In this document: in pieces, positions 55,928 to 64,000 of the stretch | How the letters are laid out: each line of letters opens with the position of its first letter | Numbering within the stretch: the first letter of the stretch is position 1 | Source of the DNA: Bacteroidia bacterium | Lineage (GTDB): Bacteria > Bacteroidota > Bacteroidia > UKL13-3 | DNA: 64,000 bases | NCBI GenBank assembly: GCA_025454975.1 | Contig: JALONK010000007.1 | Location: 1 to 64,000 of the forward strand | Reading direction: 5' to 3' | The notes under the pieces: model-generated | What the model was told of the DNA's origin: nothing | Databases searched by the model: none | The model's input: only the letters and a program-made list of their open reading frames with translations | Position numbers and translations under genes: made by a program

Positions 55928-56625
55928 TTATTTTTTCTCAAAACATATACCTTGTCCATTCCAAGTTTGGATAGAATTGCGTTGGTGTAGGTTTTTTTAT
56001 GAAACTTATATAAAGTATCATTTGATAGGCGGCCTAATCCATTTATTAATAAGGAATATGAAAATGATTTTAATATTTGTAAGGGTAGTTTACTTATCCA
56101 TTTTTCGAAAGAATGTGGATTTATTTTATTTATTTTATAGTTTTCTTTTTCTTTTCTCAACCATGTATTTGCAATGGCAATAGGATGATTAGCATTGGTG
56201 TACTGAGTAATTAGTAGCCCATTTTCATTTAGTAATTCGGCAAGTCGTTTTAAGGTGTTTTCAGGAGAGTTAACATGCATAATCAAGCCAAAAGCAATAA
56301 CAATATCATATTTTTCATCAATAGATAATTGTTCTAGGTCGCCATTATAAAATCTCACTTTCGATTTATGTATATCCGGTATTTTTTGTTCAACCAAGTG
56401 TAACATTTTATCAGATATATCTAAAAAGTGTAAGCATTTCGATGCACTTAAAAATTGAAGACTTACATCACCATTACCACATCCGATATCTATAATTTTT
56501 TTATTTTCAAAGTCACTAGAAACTATTTCTGCAACAATTTCCCTTCTTACTCTTACACCAAAATCTTTATGCAGATATTTATTAGTTTCGTCAAAGAATG
56601 CCTTTACTTCCCTGTTCTTATCCAT
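55924..56625 (-). CDS. Class I SAM-dependent methyltransferase
   Basis: This 233-residue methyltransferase has SAM motif I IIDIGCGNGDVSLQFL, motif II LEQLSIDEKYDIVIAFGLIMHVNSP and post-motif KRLAELLNENGLLITQYTN. It probably O- or N-methylates a sugar, or the non-reducing end of the glycan. It overlaps the carbamoyltransferase gene upstream by 8 bases and the glycosyltransferase downstream by 4, so all three are co-translated. Confidence 0.88.
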   Translation of the reverse strand: MDKNREVKAFFDETNKYLHKDFGVRVRREIVAEIVSSDFENKKIIDIGCGNGDVSLQFLSASKCLHFLDISDKMLHLVEQKIPDIHKSKVRFYNGDLEQLSIDEKYDIVIAFGLIMHVNSPENTLKRLAELLNENGLLITQYTNANHPIAIANTWLRKEKENYKINKINPHSFEKWISKLPLQILKSFSYSLLINGLGRLSNDTLYKFHKKTYTNAILSKLGMDKVYVLRKNK

Positions 56626-58426
56626 TTTTCTTCATTTTAATCAAGTACTTATCCAATACCAACACGTCAATTCTATCTTCTTTTAAGGCTTTATATGCCG
56701 ATTCAGGTGTGCTCACAATTGGTTCTTCGTGTGCATTAAAACTTGTGTTTACAATAGCTCCACATCCTGTAAGTTTATAAAATTCATCAATTATATAATA
56801 ATAATATGGGTTCGTTTCTTTAATCACACGTTGTGGTCTTGCTGTACCATCAACATGTACAACCGCTTGCAATAAATCGTGATATTCACTTTTAACATTA
56901 TAAGTGATAGTCATGTAATCAGCAGCCGGACAATCATCCTTATAATCCGGAATATAGGTTGTCATCATATAATCAATAATAGACGGAGCAAATGGCATAA
57001 ATTCTGTTCGGCTTAATCTTTTATTTACCGAATCATTGACAGTTCGATCAAATGTATTTAAGATCATTGAACGTTTACCTAAGGCACGTGGCCCCCATTC
57101 CATACTACCTTGCCAAAAACCCACAACCAAATTATCCTTCAACATTTGTGCAATTTGATGTGGAGCATTTGGCATTAATTCAACATCAGCTTCATGTTTA
57201 ATTTTTTCTATAAAGGAATTCACTTGTTCATCATAATTAGGTCCGATATAAGTATTTGTAAATTTATAATTCGTAAGGTGTTTTGTTTGATGATATTCAA
57301 CATCTGCTAATAGTGCAGCACCAATTGATAAACCTGAATCACCCATGGCCGGTTGTACAAAAATATTAGTTACTTCAGCCATTTCATAAATCATTTGGTT
57401 AATTCTTACATTGGCGAAAACGCCACCAGCTAATCCTATGCTCACCTTTTTACCTTTGAAATGATTATCTAATACAAATTTTGTTTCTTCTACTACTATA
57501 CGTTCAGCTACTTTTTGACAAGCATAAGCAATGTCTTCTTTGCTCCATCCTTTACATATTTTGGCAACATGTGCCTTTAGTACCTCATATCGTTTGGTAT
57601 ATTCAATACCAATAACTCCTTCAGAAGTTTGATAGTTTATTTTTTCAGCAAGGGTGAGTTGATCTTCGATTTGGTATTCTTGCCAATATTTTTCAAGGTC
57701 GTTGAACGGAAAGCGTGTAAGTTTTCCATTTGTTCTTTTAAACAAATGATAAAATTCATCCTCTAAAATACTGGGTTTTCCATAGGCTGCCAAACCTGTA
57801 ATTTTTCCTTCGTGTCGTGTAGGTCTAAATCCAAGCAATTGGGTAATTGTGCTATAAAATGCTCCTACCGAAACTTCATGGCCATGTATCACTAATGGTA
57901 GTAGTTCATGATTTTCAATTTTGTAAAAATTAAAACTTTCTCCATCCCCTTGTCCATCACACGTAATAACTAAATCTGGTGTAAATGGTGAGCAATAATA
58001 AGCTCCTGCAGCATGACATAAATGATGATTATAAAAGCTGATCTGAGCATTGTTGAACCCTAGTTTTTTTACCTCCTCTATAAACACTGCTTTGTTTTTA
58101 TCGTCGAATCTATTACCAGTTAAACCAATATACGATAATACTCGGTTTAGATACTCTTTCTGTTTGGTACTTTTCTTTTTGTCGAAACGAAAACGTATTT
58201 CATTAGCACCTAATTCTTGATAAATCATTCCACCAATCGCAATTAAATCAATGTTCGTTTTATCAATTTTGTTTTGTTGTAAGATTACATCTATGGCATT
58301 TACAGGCCAACCATAATCTTGCTTTACCCTACTAATTTTTTCTTCTTCAATGGAGCATATAATTTTCCCATTTTGAATTAAGGTTGCCGCTGCATCATGT
58401 CCGAAGTTTATTCCTAAAATATTCAT
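56618..58426 (-). CDS. NodU/CmcH-family carbamoyltransferase
   Basis: This 602-residue enzyme has two domains, a Kae1-like N-terminal part and a C-terminal carbamoyl-phosphate-handling part. It starts ILGINFGHDAAATLIQNGKIICSIEEEKISRVKQ and has the FYNHHLCHAAGAYYCSPF and CDGQGDGESF motifs. The later SIGLAGGVFANVRINQ, QPAMGDSGLSIGAAL and SMEWGPRALGKRSMI are also typical. Such enzymes place a carbamoyl group on a sugar hydroxyl using carbamoyl phosphate and ATP. In this cluster the target is presumably a residue of the surface polysaccharide. Confidence 0.95.
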   Translation of the reverse strand: MNILGINFGHDAAATLIQNGKIICSIEEEKISRVKQDYGWPVNAIDVILQQNKIDKTNIDLIAIGGMIYQELGANEIRFRFDKKKSTKQKEYLNRVLSYIGLTGNRFDDKNKAVFIEEVKKLGFNNAQISFYNHHLCHAAGAYYCSPFTPDLVITCDGQGDGESFNFYKIENHELLPLVIHGHEVSVGAFYSTITQLLGFRPTRHEGKITGLAAYGKPSILEDEFYHLFKRTNGKLTRFPFNDLEKYWQEYQIEDQLTLAEKINYQTSEGVIGIEYTKRYEVLKAHVAKICKGWSKEDIAYACQKVAERIVVEETKFVLDNHFKGKKVSIGLAGGVFANVRINQMIYEMAEVTNIFVQPAMGDSGLSIGAALLADVEYHQTKHLTNYKFTNTYIGPNYDEQVNSFIEKIKHEADVELMPNAPHQIAQMLKDNLVVGFWQGSMEWGPRALGKRSMILNTFDRTVNDSVNKRLSRTEFMPFAPSIIDYMMTTYIPDYKDDCPAADYMTITYNVKSEYHDLLQAVVHVDGTARPQRVIKETNPYYYYIIDEFYKLTGCGAIVNTSFNAHEEPIVSTPESAYKALKEDRIDVLVLDKYLIKMKKNG

Positions 58427-58428
58427 GC

Positions 58429-59613
58429 TTATTTGTTTCTTAATGTATTAATGAGGTTGATAATATAATTTGCTTGATAATTAAGTGTGTTTTGCTTGGC
58501 TAATGCCATACCATTTCCAATCAGTGTTTGTCGTAATGCAGGTGATTGAATCAGATGATTTATTGCACTTATAATTTGTGCCTCACTTTTAGGGTCAATT
58601 ATAATAGCATTTTCTGCATGTTTTAAATAATATGGAATAGCACCAACATTTGTAGCTATTACAGGTAGGCTATTTGCCATTGCTTCCCAAATTGTTCTAG
58701 GAAAACCTTCTTCATAAGAAGGAATTAAATAGATATCTGCCTGTCGGTACATGCCATTTAATTCTTCCCCAATTTTCTTTTTCCCATGAAAAATAACGAT
58801 ATCATCAACACCAAGTTTGGTTGCCAATTTTTGCAGCTCGATAGTTACAGGTGTTTCTTTGTCATTTTCCCATCCTACAATATCTAAAACTACTTTATTA
58901 TTTGTCTTTTTTATTTCTGCCACTGCCCCAATTAACTCTCTCAATCCTTTTAATAAATCAATTCTTCCGGTATAAAGAAGTCGAATGATTTCTTTATTAC
59001 AAGTGTCCTGTCTTACATAAAAATCAGCATCCGCTAAAGTTGTGGTTTTTATGAGATGCGTACTTAAAGCGATTGATTCATATTTATTAAACAGGGCTGG
59101 TGAATTGGCCATAATATGATGCCGCTTCATTTGTCTTAAATATAATCGGTCAAAATGCAAGAGATATGCATTAATGATTTTTTCTCTTATGGTTTGAGAT
59201 GTGGATTTAGTTTGAATAACAGACTCTGCATAATCACCAACAACCATCCAAATGATTTTTTCTTCGTTAAAATAAAGCTGAAAACAAGGTGCTAAAGGTG
59301 TAGGCGAACGAACTATAAATGCATCGGCATCATGTATTTGTTGAAGTTTGTTTTTTAAAGTTTTGCCCGGGAAATAAGTCCTATGCCATGCCGGTTTTTT
59401 ATATCCAAGATTTATAAGTTTGATATTATTGGCTTTTAGTTCATAGTCAGCTTCATTAGCATCTGTAGTTCCATTTTTAGCTTCATGTAAAACCAAGAAC
59501 AGTTCATTACAAACGTTGGCTAAAGCATCCATAAAGACGCCAAAATACCCCGGTAGATAAATACGGTTATTTTTTACAACTGCCGGAATATGATAGTAGT
59601 ATGCTAATTTCAT
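58429..59613 (-). CDS. Family 4 glycosyltransferase
   Basis: This 394-residue GT-B enzyme has the donor-binding motifs LLYTGRIDLLKGLRELIGAVAEI, IVFHGKKKIGEELNGMYRQADIYLIPSYEEGFPRTIWEAMANSLPVIATNVGAIPYYL, the last with the E-x7-E pattern. It lies between the Wzy-like gene (4-base overlap) and the carbamoyltransferase (2-base gap). Donor and acceptor sugars cannot be read from sequence. Confidence 0.9.
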   Translation of the reverse strand: MKLAYYYHIPAVVKNNRIYLPGYFGVFMDALANVCNELFLVLHEAKNGTTDANEADYELKANNIKLINLGYKKPAWHRTYFPGKTLKNKLQQIHDADAFIVRSPTPLAPCFQLYFNEEKIIWMVVGDYAESVIQTKSTSQTIREKIINAYLLHFDRLYLRQMKRHHIMANSPALFNKYESIALSTHLIKTTTLADADFYVRQDTCNKEIIRLLYTGRIDLLKGLRELIGAVAEIKKTNNKVVLDIVGWENDKETPVTIELQKLATKLGVDDIVIFHGKKKIGEELNGMYRQADIYLIPSYEEGFPRTIWEAMANSLPVIATNVGAIPYYLKHAENAIIIDPKSEAQIISAINHLIQSPALRQTLIGNGMALAKQNTLNYQANYIINLINTLRNK

Positions 59614-60848
59614 CGAGGTTGTTGCTTGTACTTTTGATCATTAATTTTAGTAGTAATAGCCGCAACACAGCCAAATAAAAACCATGCATATACATTCACA
59701 ATTTCAGCAATAACATACAGATGTATAACCACGGCTAGAAATGACCAAAAGTAAGCGTTTTCAATTTGTGTTCGTTTATTAAAGTCGATTACAAAGTGGT
59801 ATAATAGGTATAAAAATAATACTACTATTGGAATTAAAAGAATAAGTCCTCCCTCTACAAGCACTAATAAGTATGAATTATGTGCACTAAAGTGTTCGTC
59901 TTCCACCTTATGTAAAACTAATTCAGCACCTTCAAAATTTCCATCGGTGTTAATTACTTTGATGTTAGCATAGTTATTGATGCCAACTCCGGTTAAGGGG
60001 TTTTCTTCAAATACAACTAAACCTCTTTCTATCATAACCCTACGAGTAAGATAAGATTGATCTGTTTTTGTTATTTCTTCTGATTCATAAATTAATTCGT
60101 GAATCCTAGGACTTTGATTAAAGATGGCGTTTTCAACAAATTCAAGTTGAATTAGAATTGCCAATAATGTTGCTACAATAATTGGAGGAAACATATATTG
60201 GAGTTTAACCCTTCGCAAAAATAATGCTGCAACAGATGACAATGATACAAGTACAGTACCTGCCCGTCTTTCAATTACTACAACAGAGATTACTATCAAT
60301 GCGAGTAATAATAGGGAATAAATTTTGTTGTACTTTTCTCCGATATAGGTAACGGCGACAGCGGAAAAACAAACCAATATAAATGAATATGAATTCGGGG
60401 TGTTGTTTTTAATAAACGAAACTGCAATTCCTTTTCTAAAGAAATATATAATCAATGTAAATATTAAACCAATAGTAATGTACTTCGATATATTATTCCA
60501 ATCTATATCATATCTTAAGTTCACAAGCATTATCAACATAATCATCCAGTACAAATAATTGGGAAGCACCTGAATTGATTTAGAGGCATTAACTAAAGTT
60601 TCTTCCTCCGTTGTCCAAAATGATATCAGAACACCTACAATTATTAATAAGGTAATCTTTTGTACAGGTTTAGTAATATTAAATAAATTGTACTTAGGAC
60701 TGAATTGATAAAGAATTAAGACAAATACCAACATTGATATATTGGTTTTAAAAATTAATATTGAGTTAAAACTCATGAAAAGGGCAAAATAGCCCATCCA
60801 TTTATTTAAATCTTTTTTTATTTTATTTTTTAATAAGGTAGATGCCAC
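59610..60848 (-). CDS. O-antigen polymerase/ligase-like membrane protein (Wzy/WaaL)
   Basis: This 412-residue protein has about ten to twelve membrane helices and one large periplasmic loop (about 245-310) holding TGVGINNYANIKVIN and HNSYLLVLVEGG. The G-x-G-x-N and H-N motifs are typical of the O-antigen ligase superfamily (Wzy_C). It either polymerises repeat units or ligates the finished glycan to lipid A core. Its place inside the gene cluster favours polymerase. Flanking glycosyltransferase genes overlap it or lie 6 bases away. Confidence 0.85.
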   Translation of the reverse strand: MASTLLKNKIKKDLNKWMGYFALFMSFNSILIFKTNISMLVFVLILYQFSPKYNLFNITKPVQKITLLIIVGVLISFWTTEEETLVNASKSIQVLPNYLYWMIMLIMLVNLRYDIDWNNISKYITIGLIFTLIIYFFRKGIAVSFIKNNTPNSYSFILVCFSAVAVTYIGEKYNKIYSLLLLALIVISVVVIERRAGTVLVSLSSVAALFLRRVKLQYMFPPIIVATLLAILIQLEFVENAIFNQSPRIHELIYESEEITKTDQSYLTRRVMIERGLVVFEENPLTGVGINNYANIKVINTDGNFEGAELVLHKVEDEHFSAHNSYLLVLVEGGLILLIPIVVLFLYLLYHFVIDFNKRTQIENAYFWSFLAVVIHLYVIAEIVNVYAWFLFGCVAAITTKINDQKYKQQPR

Positions 60849-60854
60849 AAGTTT

Positions 60855-61895
60855 TTATTTAGCAAGCTTATTTATTAACAATGCACTTATTGGAGCGCTC
60901 ATTAATCCAATTTTTCCATACTTGGCAAATCGGTTTGTTTTAGCAGTATCCGGATACGCTGCTTTTAAAAAGTTATACAGTCGCTTTGCGTCCTTAAATT
61001 CTTTGTTTTTTATATGCAGTAATACATATTTCATACCATTTGTAATAAATGCTTGTTCCAATTCACTTTTGGTAAGCTTCGACTTTTCAAGCATTTGTTG
61101 CGTAGTTTCGAAACAATTACGGTATTCATCCATCCAGAATTTAAGAGCTCCGGAAGTTGCCAATTGTGCTGTTTGGTTGGTTTGATGCCATCTGTATTTG
61201 AATAATGGTACATTTACAAATACAGAATGTTCAGTGTGCTCTAATAATTTCCAGTGAAACCATTTATCAGGATTCATCATTCTCGATCCTTCATATCCGC
61301 CAACAGCTTCGTAATGCGACCTTTTGTAAGCAGTTGCGGCAAAATTATAAGGGTTGTTAAATTTTAATAAACAAGAATGAAGTAAATCATTGTTTGGTAA
61401 TAACCTTATATCAGTAGCTGTTAGATTACTTAATACTGGATGTTTTATTACTGTTTTCCAAATACTTGAACCATCGGCATCTAAATAAGCCAAAAATTTC
61501 CCTTCCGCATCAATCTTTTCAAACGTAGAAGTAATTACTAAGGAATAGAATTGTTGTGTTTCTGCTGCTTCAATTATCTCTATATATTTTTCAAGAGCTT
61601 TAGGATACATCACATCGTCTGATGATAACATAATCATCCATTCTCCTTTAGCAAGTGAAGCAACTTTGTCTAAATTTCCGGCAAATCCTACGTTTTTTTT
61701 ATTCTTAACGGCATTTATTCTATTGTCTTTATTTGCATAAGATTCAATTATTTGCCATGAATTATCTGTACTTGCATTATCTGCTATACAAATTTCAAAA
61801 TTTTGATAGGTTTGTTTAAGAACGCTCTCAATAGTTTCACCTATGTATTGAGCATAATTATAATTGGGGATGCAAATGCTAAATTTGGTGTCCAT
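60855..61895 (-). CDS. Family 2 glycosyltransferase
   Basis: This 346-residue GT-A enzyme has the start FSICIPNYNYAQYIGETIESVLKQTYQNFEICIADNASTDNSWQII. It has the donor motif LAKGEWMIMLSSDDVMYPKALEKYIE (DD pair) and a W-H-W-K-L-L-E-H region around residue 213-219. No membrane helix is evident. Its start overlaps the nucleotidyltransferase stop by 17 bases, showing tight coupling with precursor genes upstream. Confidence 0.91.
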   Translation of the reverse strand: MDTKFSICIPNYNYAQYIGETIESVLKQTYQNFEICIADNASTDNSWQIIESYANKDNRINAVKNKKNVGFAGNLDKVASLAKGEWMIMLSSDDVMYPKALEKYIEIIEAAETQQFYSLVITSTFEKIDAEGKFLAYLDADGSSIWKTVIKHPVLSNLTATDIRLLPNNDLLHSCLLKFNNPYNFAATAYKRSHYEAVGGYEGSRMMNPDKWFHWKLLEHTEHSVFVNVPLFKYRWHQTNQTAQLATSGALKFWMDEYRNCFETTQQMLEKSKLTKSELEQAFITNGMKYVLLHIKNKEFKDAKRLYNFLKAAYPDTAKTNRFAKYGKIGLMSAPISALLINKLAK

Positions 61896-62601
61896 CTAAA
61901 TATTTTTCAAATTGTTGTTTAGCTTCGGGAGTACCCATATCCCACATTTCTTGCGCATGCGAAAGTGTTATGGTTTTACCGTATTCTATAAATTTATTAT
62001 ACAATGGCATAATATAATATTCACCCCTTGTTGTTTCTTTATTATTAATCATCTTTTTTGCTTCTTCTTCGAATAGAATACTGTCGCGGAAATAGTAAAT
62101 TCCTGTGCTGGCATTATTAGATATTTTTTTCTTTTCAGCAACCTCAATTACTTTTCCATGTTCATTAGTTTTGGCAAAACTCCATTGTTCTCCCGGCAAG
62201 TCAATCACAGAAATCAAACCATCTGCTTGGCTTGATTTTAATTCTTCCGCAAGGTTGCTTTTTATGTAGGAGTCAGAAGCTGCAATCAAAATCCCTTCAT
62301 TAGGTTTGAAATAAGTTGAAGCTGCAAGTACAGTGCATAATTGACCTTCCGTTACTTCATCCAATAAAATCAACTCGAAATTTTCAACCACTTCCTTTCT
62401 GATTAATTCAGAAACATGATATTCTTGTTCATGCTCTTTTAAAGCAATAAATACAACTTTTCTATAATTTGTATCAGCCACTGATTTAAACGCATGGTGA
62501 ATCATTGGTTTACCACCTACTTGGATCAAAGGTTTAGGGGTTGAATAACCTACATTACTAAATCGGCTACCACGGCCAGCCATAGGAATTACTAGTAACA
62601 T
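61879..62601 (-). CDS. Sugar-phosphate nucleotidyltransferase-like protein
   Basis: This 240-residue NTP_transferase fold protein has the glycine-rich head PMAGRGSRFSNVGYSTPKPLIQVGGKPMIHHAF, the AASDSYIKSN metal loop and STGIYYFRDSILF. It is short, with no C-terminal beta-helix. It probably activates a phosphorylated precursor with CTP, UTP or dTTP. Neighbours are a HAD phosphatase (1-base gap) and a kinase, suggesting a phosphorylation, dephosphorylation and nucleotidylation set for one precursor. Confidence 0.87.
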   Translation of the reverse strand: MLLVIPMAGRGSRFSNVGYSTPKPLIQVGGKPMIHHAFKSVADTNYRKVVFIALKEHEQEYHVSELIRKEVVENFELILLDEVTEGQLCTVLAASTYFKPNEGILIAASDSYIKSNLAEELKSSQADGLISVIDLPGEQWSFAKTNEHGKVIEVAEKKKISNNASTGIYYFRDSILFEEEAKKMINNKETTRGEYYIMPLYNKFIEYGKTITLSHAQEMWDMGTPEAKQQFEKYLDGHQI

Positions 62602-62602
62602 A

Positions 62603-62965
62603 TTATTTTTCTCTTGCCAATGTCTCTAATTGTTCATTACTCAACGTGTCCCAACTTTCGAAACGAAGTGCCCTATCATCAATATATAAATGTGCATTTG
62701 GCTTACCAAAATATATCTCATCATATTCAACTTCATTTTTTTCGAGCCATTCTAAAGTTACCTTCCCAACGTTTTTAATCACTTTGCCAAGGTTACTCTC
62801 ACAAGTTGCCATGTTACGTGCAGTTTGGATGATTATATAGTGTCCATTCTTACGAAGACGTTTGATAAAATCAGCAGCTCCGGCTTTAATCTGAACATCG
62901 GCATAACTTTCACCCGGTTGTTTAAGGTTACATATAGTTCCGTCTAAATCAATTACTATTCTCAT
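62603..62965 (-). CDS. Short HAD-family phosphatase of the capsule-cluster type
   Basis: This 120-residue HAD protein has no cap domain. Motif I is VIDLDGTICNL, with the double Asp, motif II is IIIQTARNM, and the late acidic motif is HLYIDDRALRF. The length and the YFGKPNAHLYIDDRAL signature match small HAD proteins seen in capsule clusters next to sugar nucleotidyltransferases. It probably dephosphorylates a glycan precursor. Its start overlaps the kinase gene by 17 bases. Confidence 0.87.
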   Translation of the reverse strand: MRIVIDLDGTICNLKQPGESYADVQIKAGAADFIKRLRKNGHYIIIQTARNMATCESNLGKVIKNVGKVTLEWLEKNEVEYDEIYFGKPNAHLYIDDRALRFESWDTLSNEQLETLAREK

Positions 62966-64000
62966 TTTTATTTACTAATGCTGTTAATAATTCTACACTT
63001 CTTAAGTACATCATTTGTTGACGTTTGAAATAATCGGCATGATAAGGAATCATACTCACAAAAAGCAGCGCTTCTATCAATTTTATTTCTCTAATGTCAT
63101 ATCCATATGCAACAACACATTGATTAAAGAAGTCAGCTAACTTTTTATTTTTATGATCTTCAAAAATCGCTACCTCAAAATGTGCACTATCAATTTCTTC
63201 AATTTTAAATAAATCTCCTACCAGATAATCATAAAGTCCACTAATACTATGTTTTAATTTTGCAATATCATATCTTGGGTCACCATAAATTCCTTTTTCT
63301 CCAAAACTGCCTCTTGGGTCTATCAGTCGCACTATTTGATTAGTAACATCATATAAAATGTTCGACAAACAATAATCACCGTGAATGATACATCCATTTT
63401 GGTATTCACCTAAACAATCAATTTCAGATTTCAATTGTTGTAATAAATACTTAATGTTTTTAAAGGATTTACCGTTAATTATAATATTTTCTTTTTCCCA
63501 AATTACCATCCAATAAGTATTTTGTCCTAATAGCTGTTTTATCCTTTCCTCTGTTTTTGTGCTGTAAATTTCATGAAGTGTTTGTTGCTTCAAAGGCTTA
63601 GGATATCCTTTAAAAATTTCATGAATTCGGAATAGATATTCTATAATTGACTCCCAAACAGATTCACTTAAATCGCCGTAAACAAACAGCTCGGAAAGAG
63701 CAGGATACCCATAGTATTCTTGTGTTATGGTAATGGTGTCATTATCTTGTTTGGTTTGAATAATTCTTGGAGTAAGTACTTTTATTTCTTCAGGAAGATT
63801 TAAGTACCATTGCAATTCATCGCTTAGTTTATCAGTTTTTTCACTAACCTTCGTTAAAGTATTTAAAATCGGATCAATCGTAATGCTGTTAAAGTGCCTT
63901 GGTCGCATTAAATTCTTTTTAGAATGAATCATGCTTTCCAAATGCCCGAAATCAAACCAATGTTCTGCAAGTTTAATGTGTAAAGGTATTTTTTGATGAT
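62949..64000 (-). CDS. APH/choline-kinase-like phosphotransferase, C-terminal part of a probable nucleotidyltransferase fusion
   Basis: The frame runs off the right edge, so the true start is outside; the TTG at 63941 is only an internal codon. Visible motifs are IIHGDYCLSNILYD (catalytic HGDxxxxN loop) and LIDPRGSFG (metal-binding Asp). Upstream of 63941 the frame encodes EHWFDFGHLESM..SKK...RHFNS. This is the linker seen in Bacteroidota capsule proteins where a sugar nucleotidyltransferase is followed by a kinase domain. A fused nucleotidyltransferase-kinase is therefore inferred; the first domain cannot be seen. Confidence 0.8.
   Translation of the reverse strand, partial: HQKIPLHIKLAEHWFDFGHLESMIHSKKNLMRPRHFNSITIDPILNTLTKVSEKTDKLSDELQWYLNLPEEIKVLTPRIIQTKQDNDTITITQEYYGYPALSELFVYGDLSESVWESIIEYLFRIHEIFKGYPKPLKQQTLHEIYSTKTEERIKQLLGQNTYWMVIWEKENIIINGKSFKNIKYLLQQLKSEIDCLGEYQNGCIIHGDYCLSNILYDVTNQIVRLIDPRGSFGEKGIYGDPRYDIAKLKHSISGLYDYLVGDLFKIEEIDSAHFEVAIFEDHKNKKLADFFNQCVVAYGYDIREIKLIEALLFVSMIPYHADYFKRQQMMYLRSVELLTALVNKNENSN

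Overview
The window is an AT-rich chromosomal segment of a Bacteroidota bacterium, probably of the Chitinophagaceae/Sphingobacteriales kind. The evidence is five complete proteins plus one partial protein with type IX secretion (T9SS) C-terminal sorting domains, a fused SecDF translocase, a PID-CTERM-like tail, promoter boxes fitting the Bacteroidota -7 consensus TAnnTTTG, and a Bacteroidota-type capsule/O-antigen cluster. No rRNA, tRNA, CRISPR array, insertion sequence or phage was seen.

Regions. (1) 1-1156: the tail of a T9SS cargo gene, then a decayed stretch with a short gene remnant. (2) 1157-6101, minus: OmpA-like envelope protein, SecDF, uridine kinase. (3) 6308-12851, plus: a four-gene efflux operon (TetR regulator, TolC-like channel, adaptor, RND pump) behind a strong inverted-repeat operator, followed at 12913-13050 by a candidate small RNA with its own promoter and terminator. 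(4) 13142-17194, plus: secreted subtilisin-like protease and a TPR sensor histidine kinase. (5) 17177-23819, minus: DUF2238 membrane protein, hotdog-fold protein, double-TonB-domain protein, a three-gene unit (membrane protein, winged-helix regulator, CreD) carrying the same 14-bp palindrome before two of its genes, and aconitase. (6) 24017-27262, plus: DUF898 membrane protein, M48 protease, a small protein and a fatty-acid desaturase. (7) 27316-43806, minus: secreted proteins. The core is a tight three-gene unit of GH13 alpha-amylase plus two large proteins built from CBM20-like starch-binding modules, all with T9SS tails and no SusC/SusD; around it lie a beta-helix protein, an S74-chaperone protein and a PID-CTERM-like protein. 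(8) 44670-64000, minus: a 17-gene, mostly overlapping polysaccharide cluster that continues past the right edge.

The polysaccharide cluster combines precursor enzymes (nucleotidyltransferase, HAD phosphatase, a kinase that is probably the C-terminal half of a nucleotidyltransferase-kinase fusion, WecB), a WbpG/HisH/HisF amidotransferase set, tailoring enzymes (PIG-L deacetylase, LpxD-like acyltransferase, carbamoyltransferase, methyltransferase, PaaK/CapK-like ligase, GNAT), five glycosyltransferases and a Wzy/WaaL-like membrane protein. It would make a heavily modified, nitrogen-rich surface glycan.

The points most worth following are the Sus-independent T9SS amylase/CBM operon, the candidate sRNA, the two palindromic operator systems, and a 25-bp repeat shared by the upstream regions of the amylase and the S74 protein.
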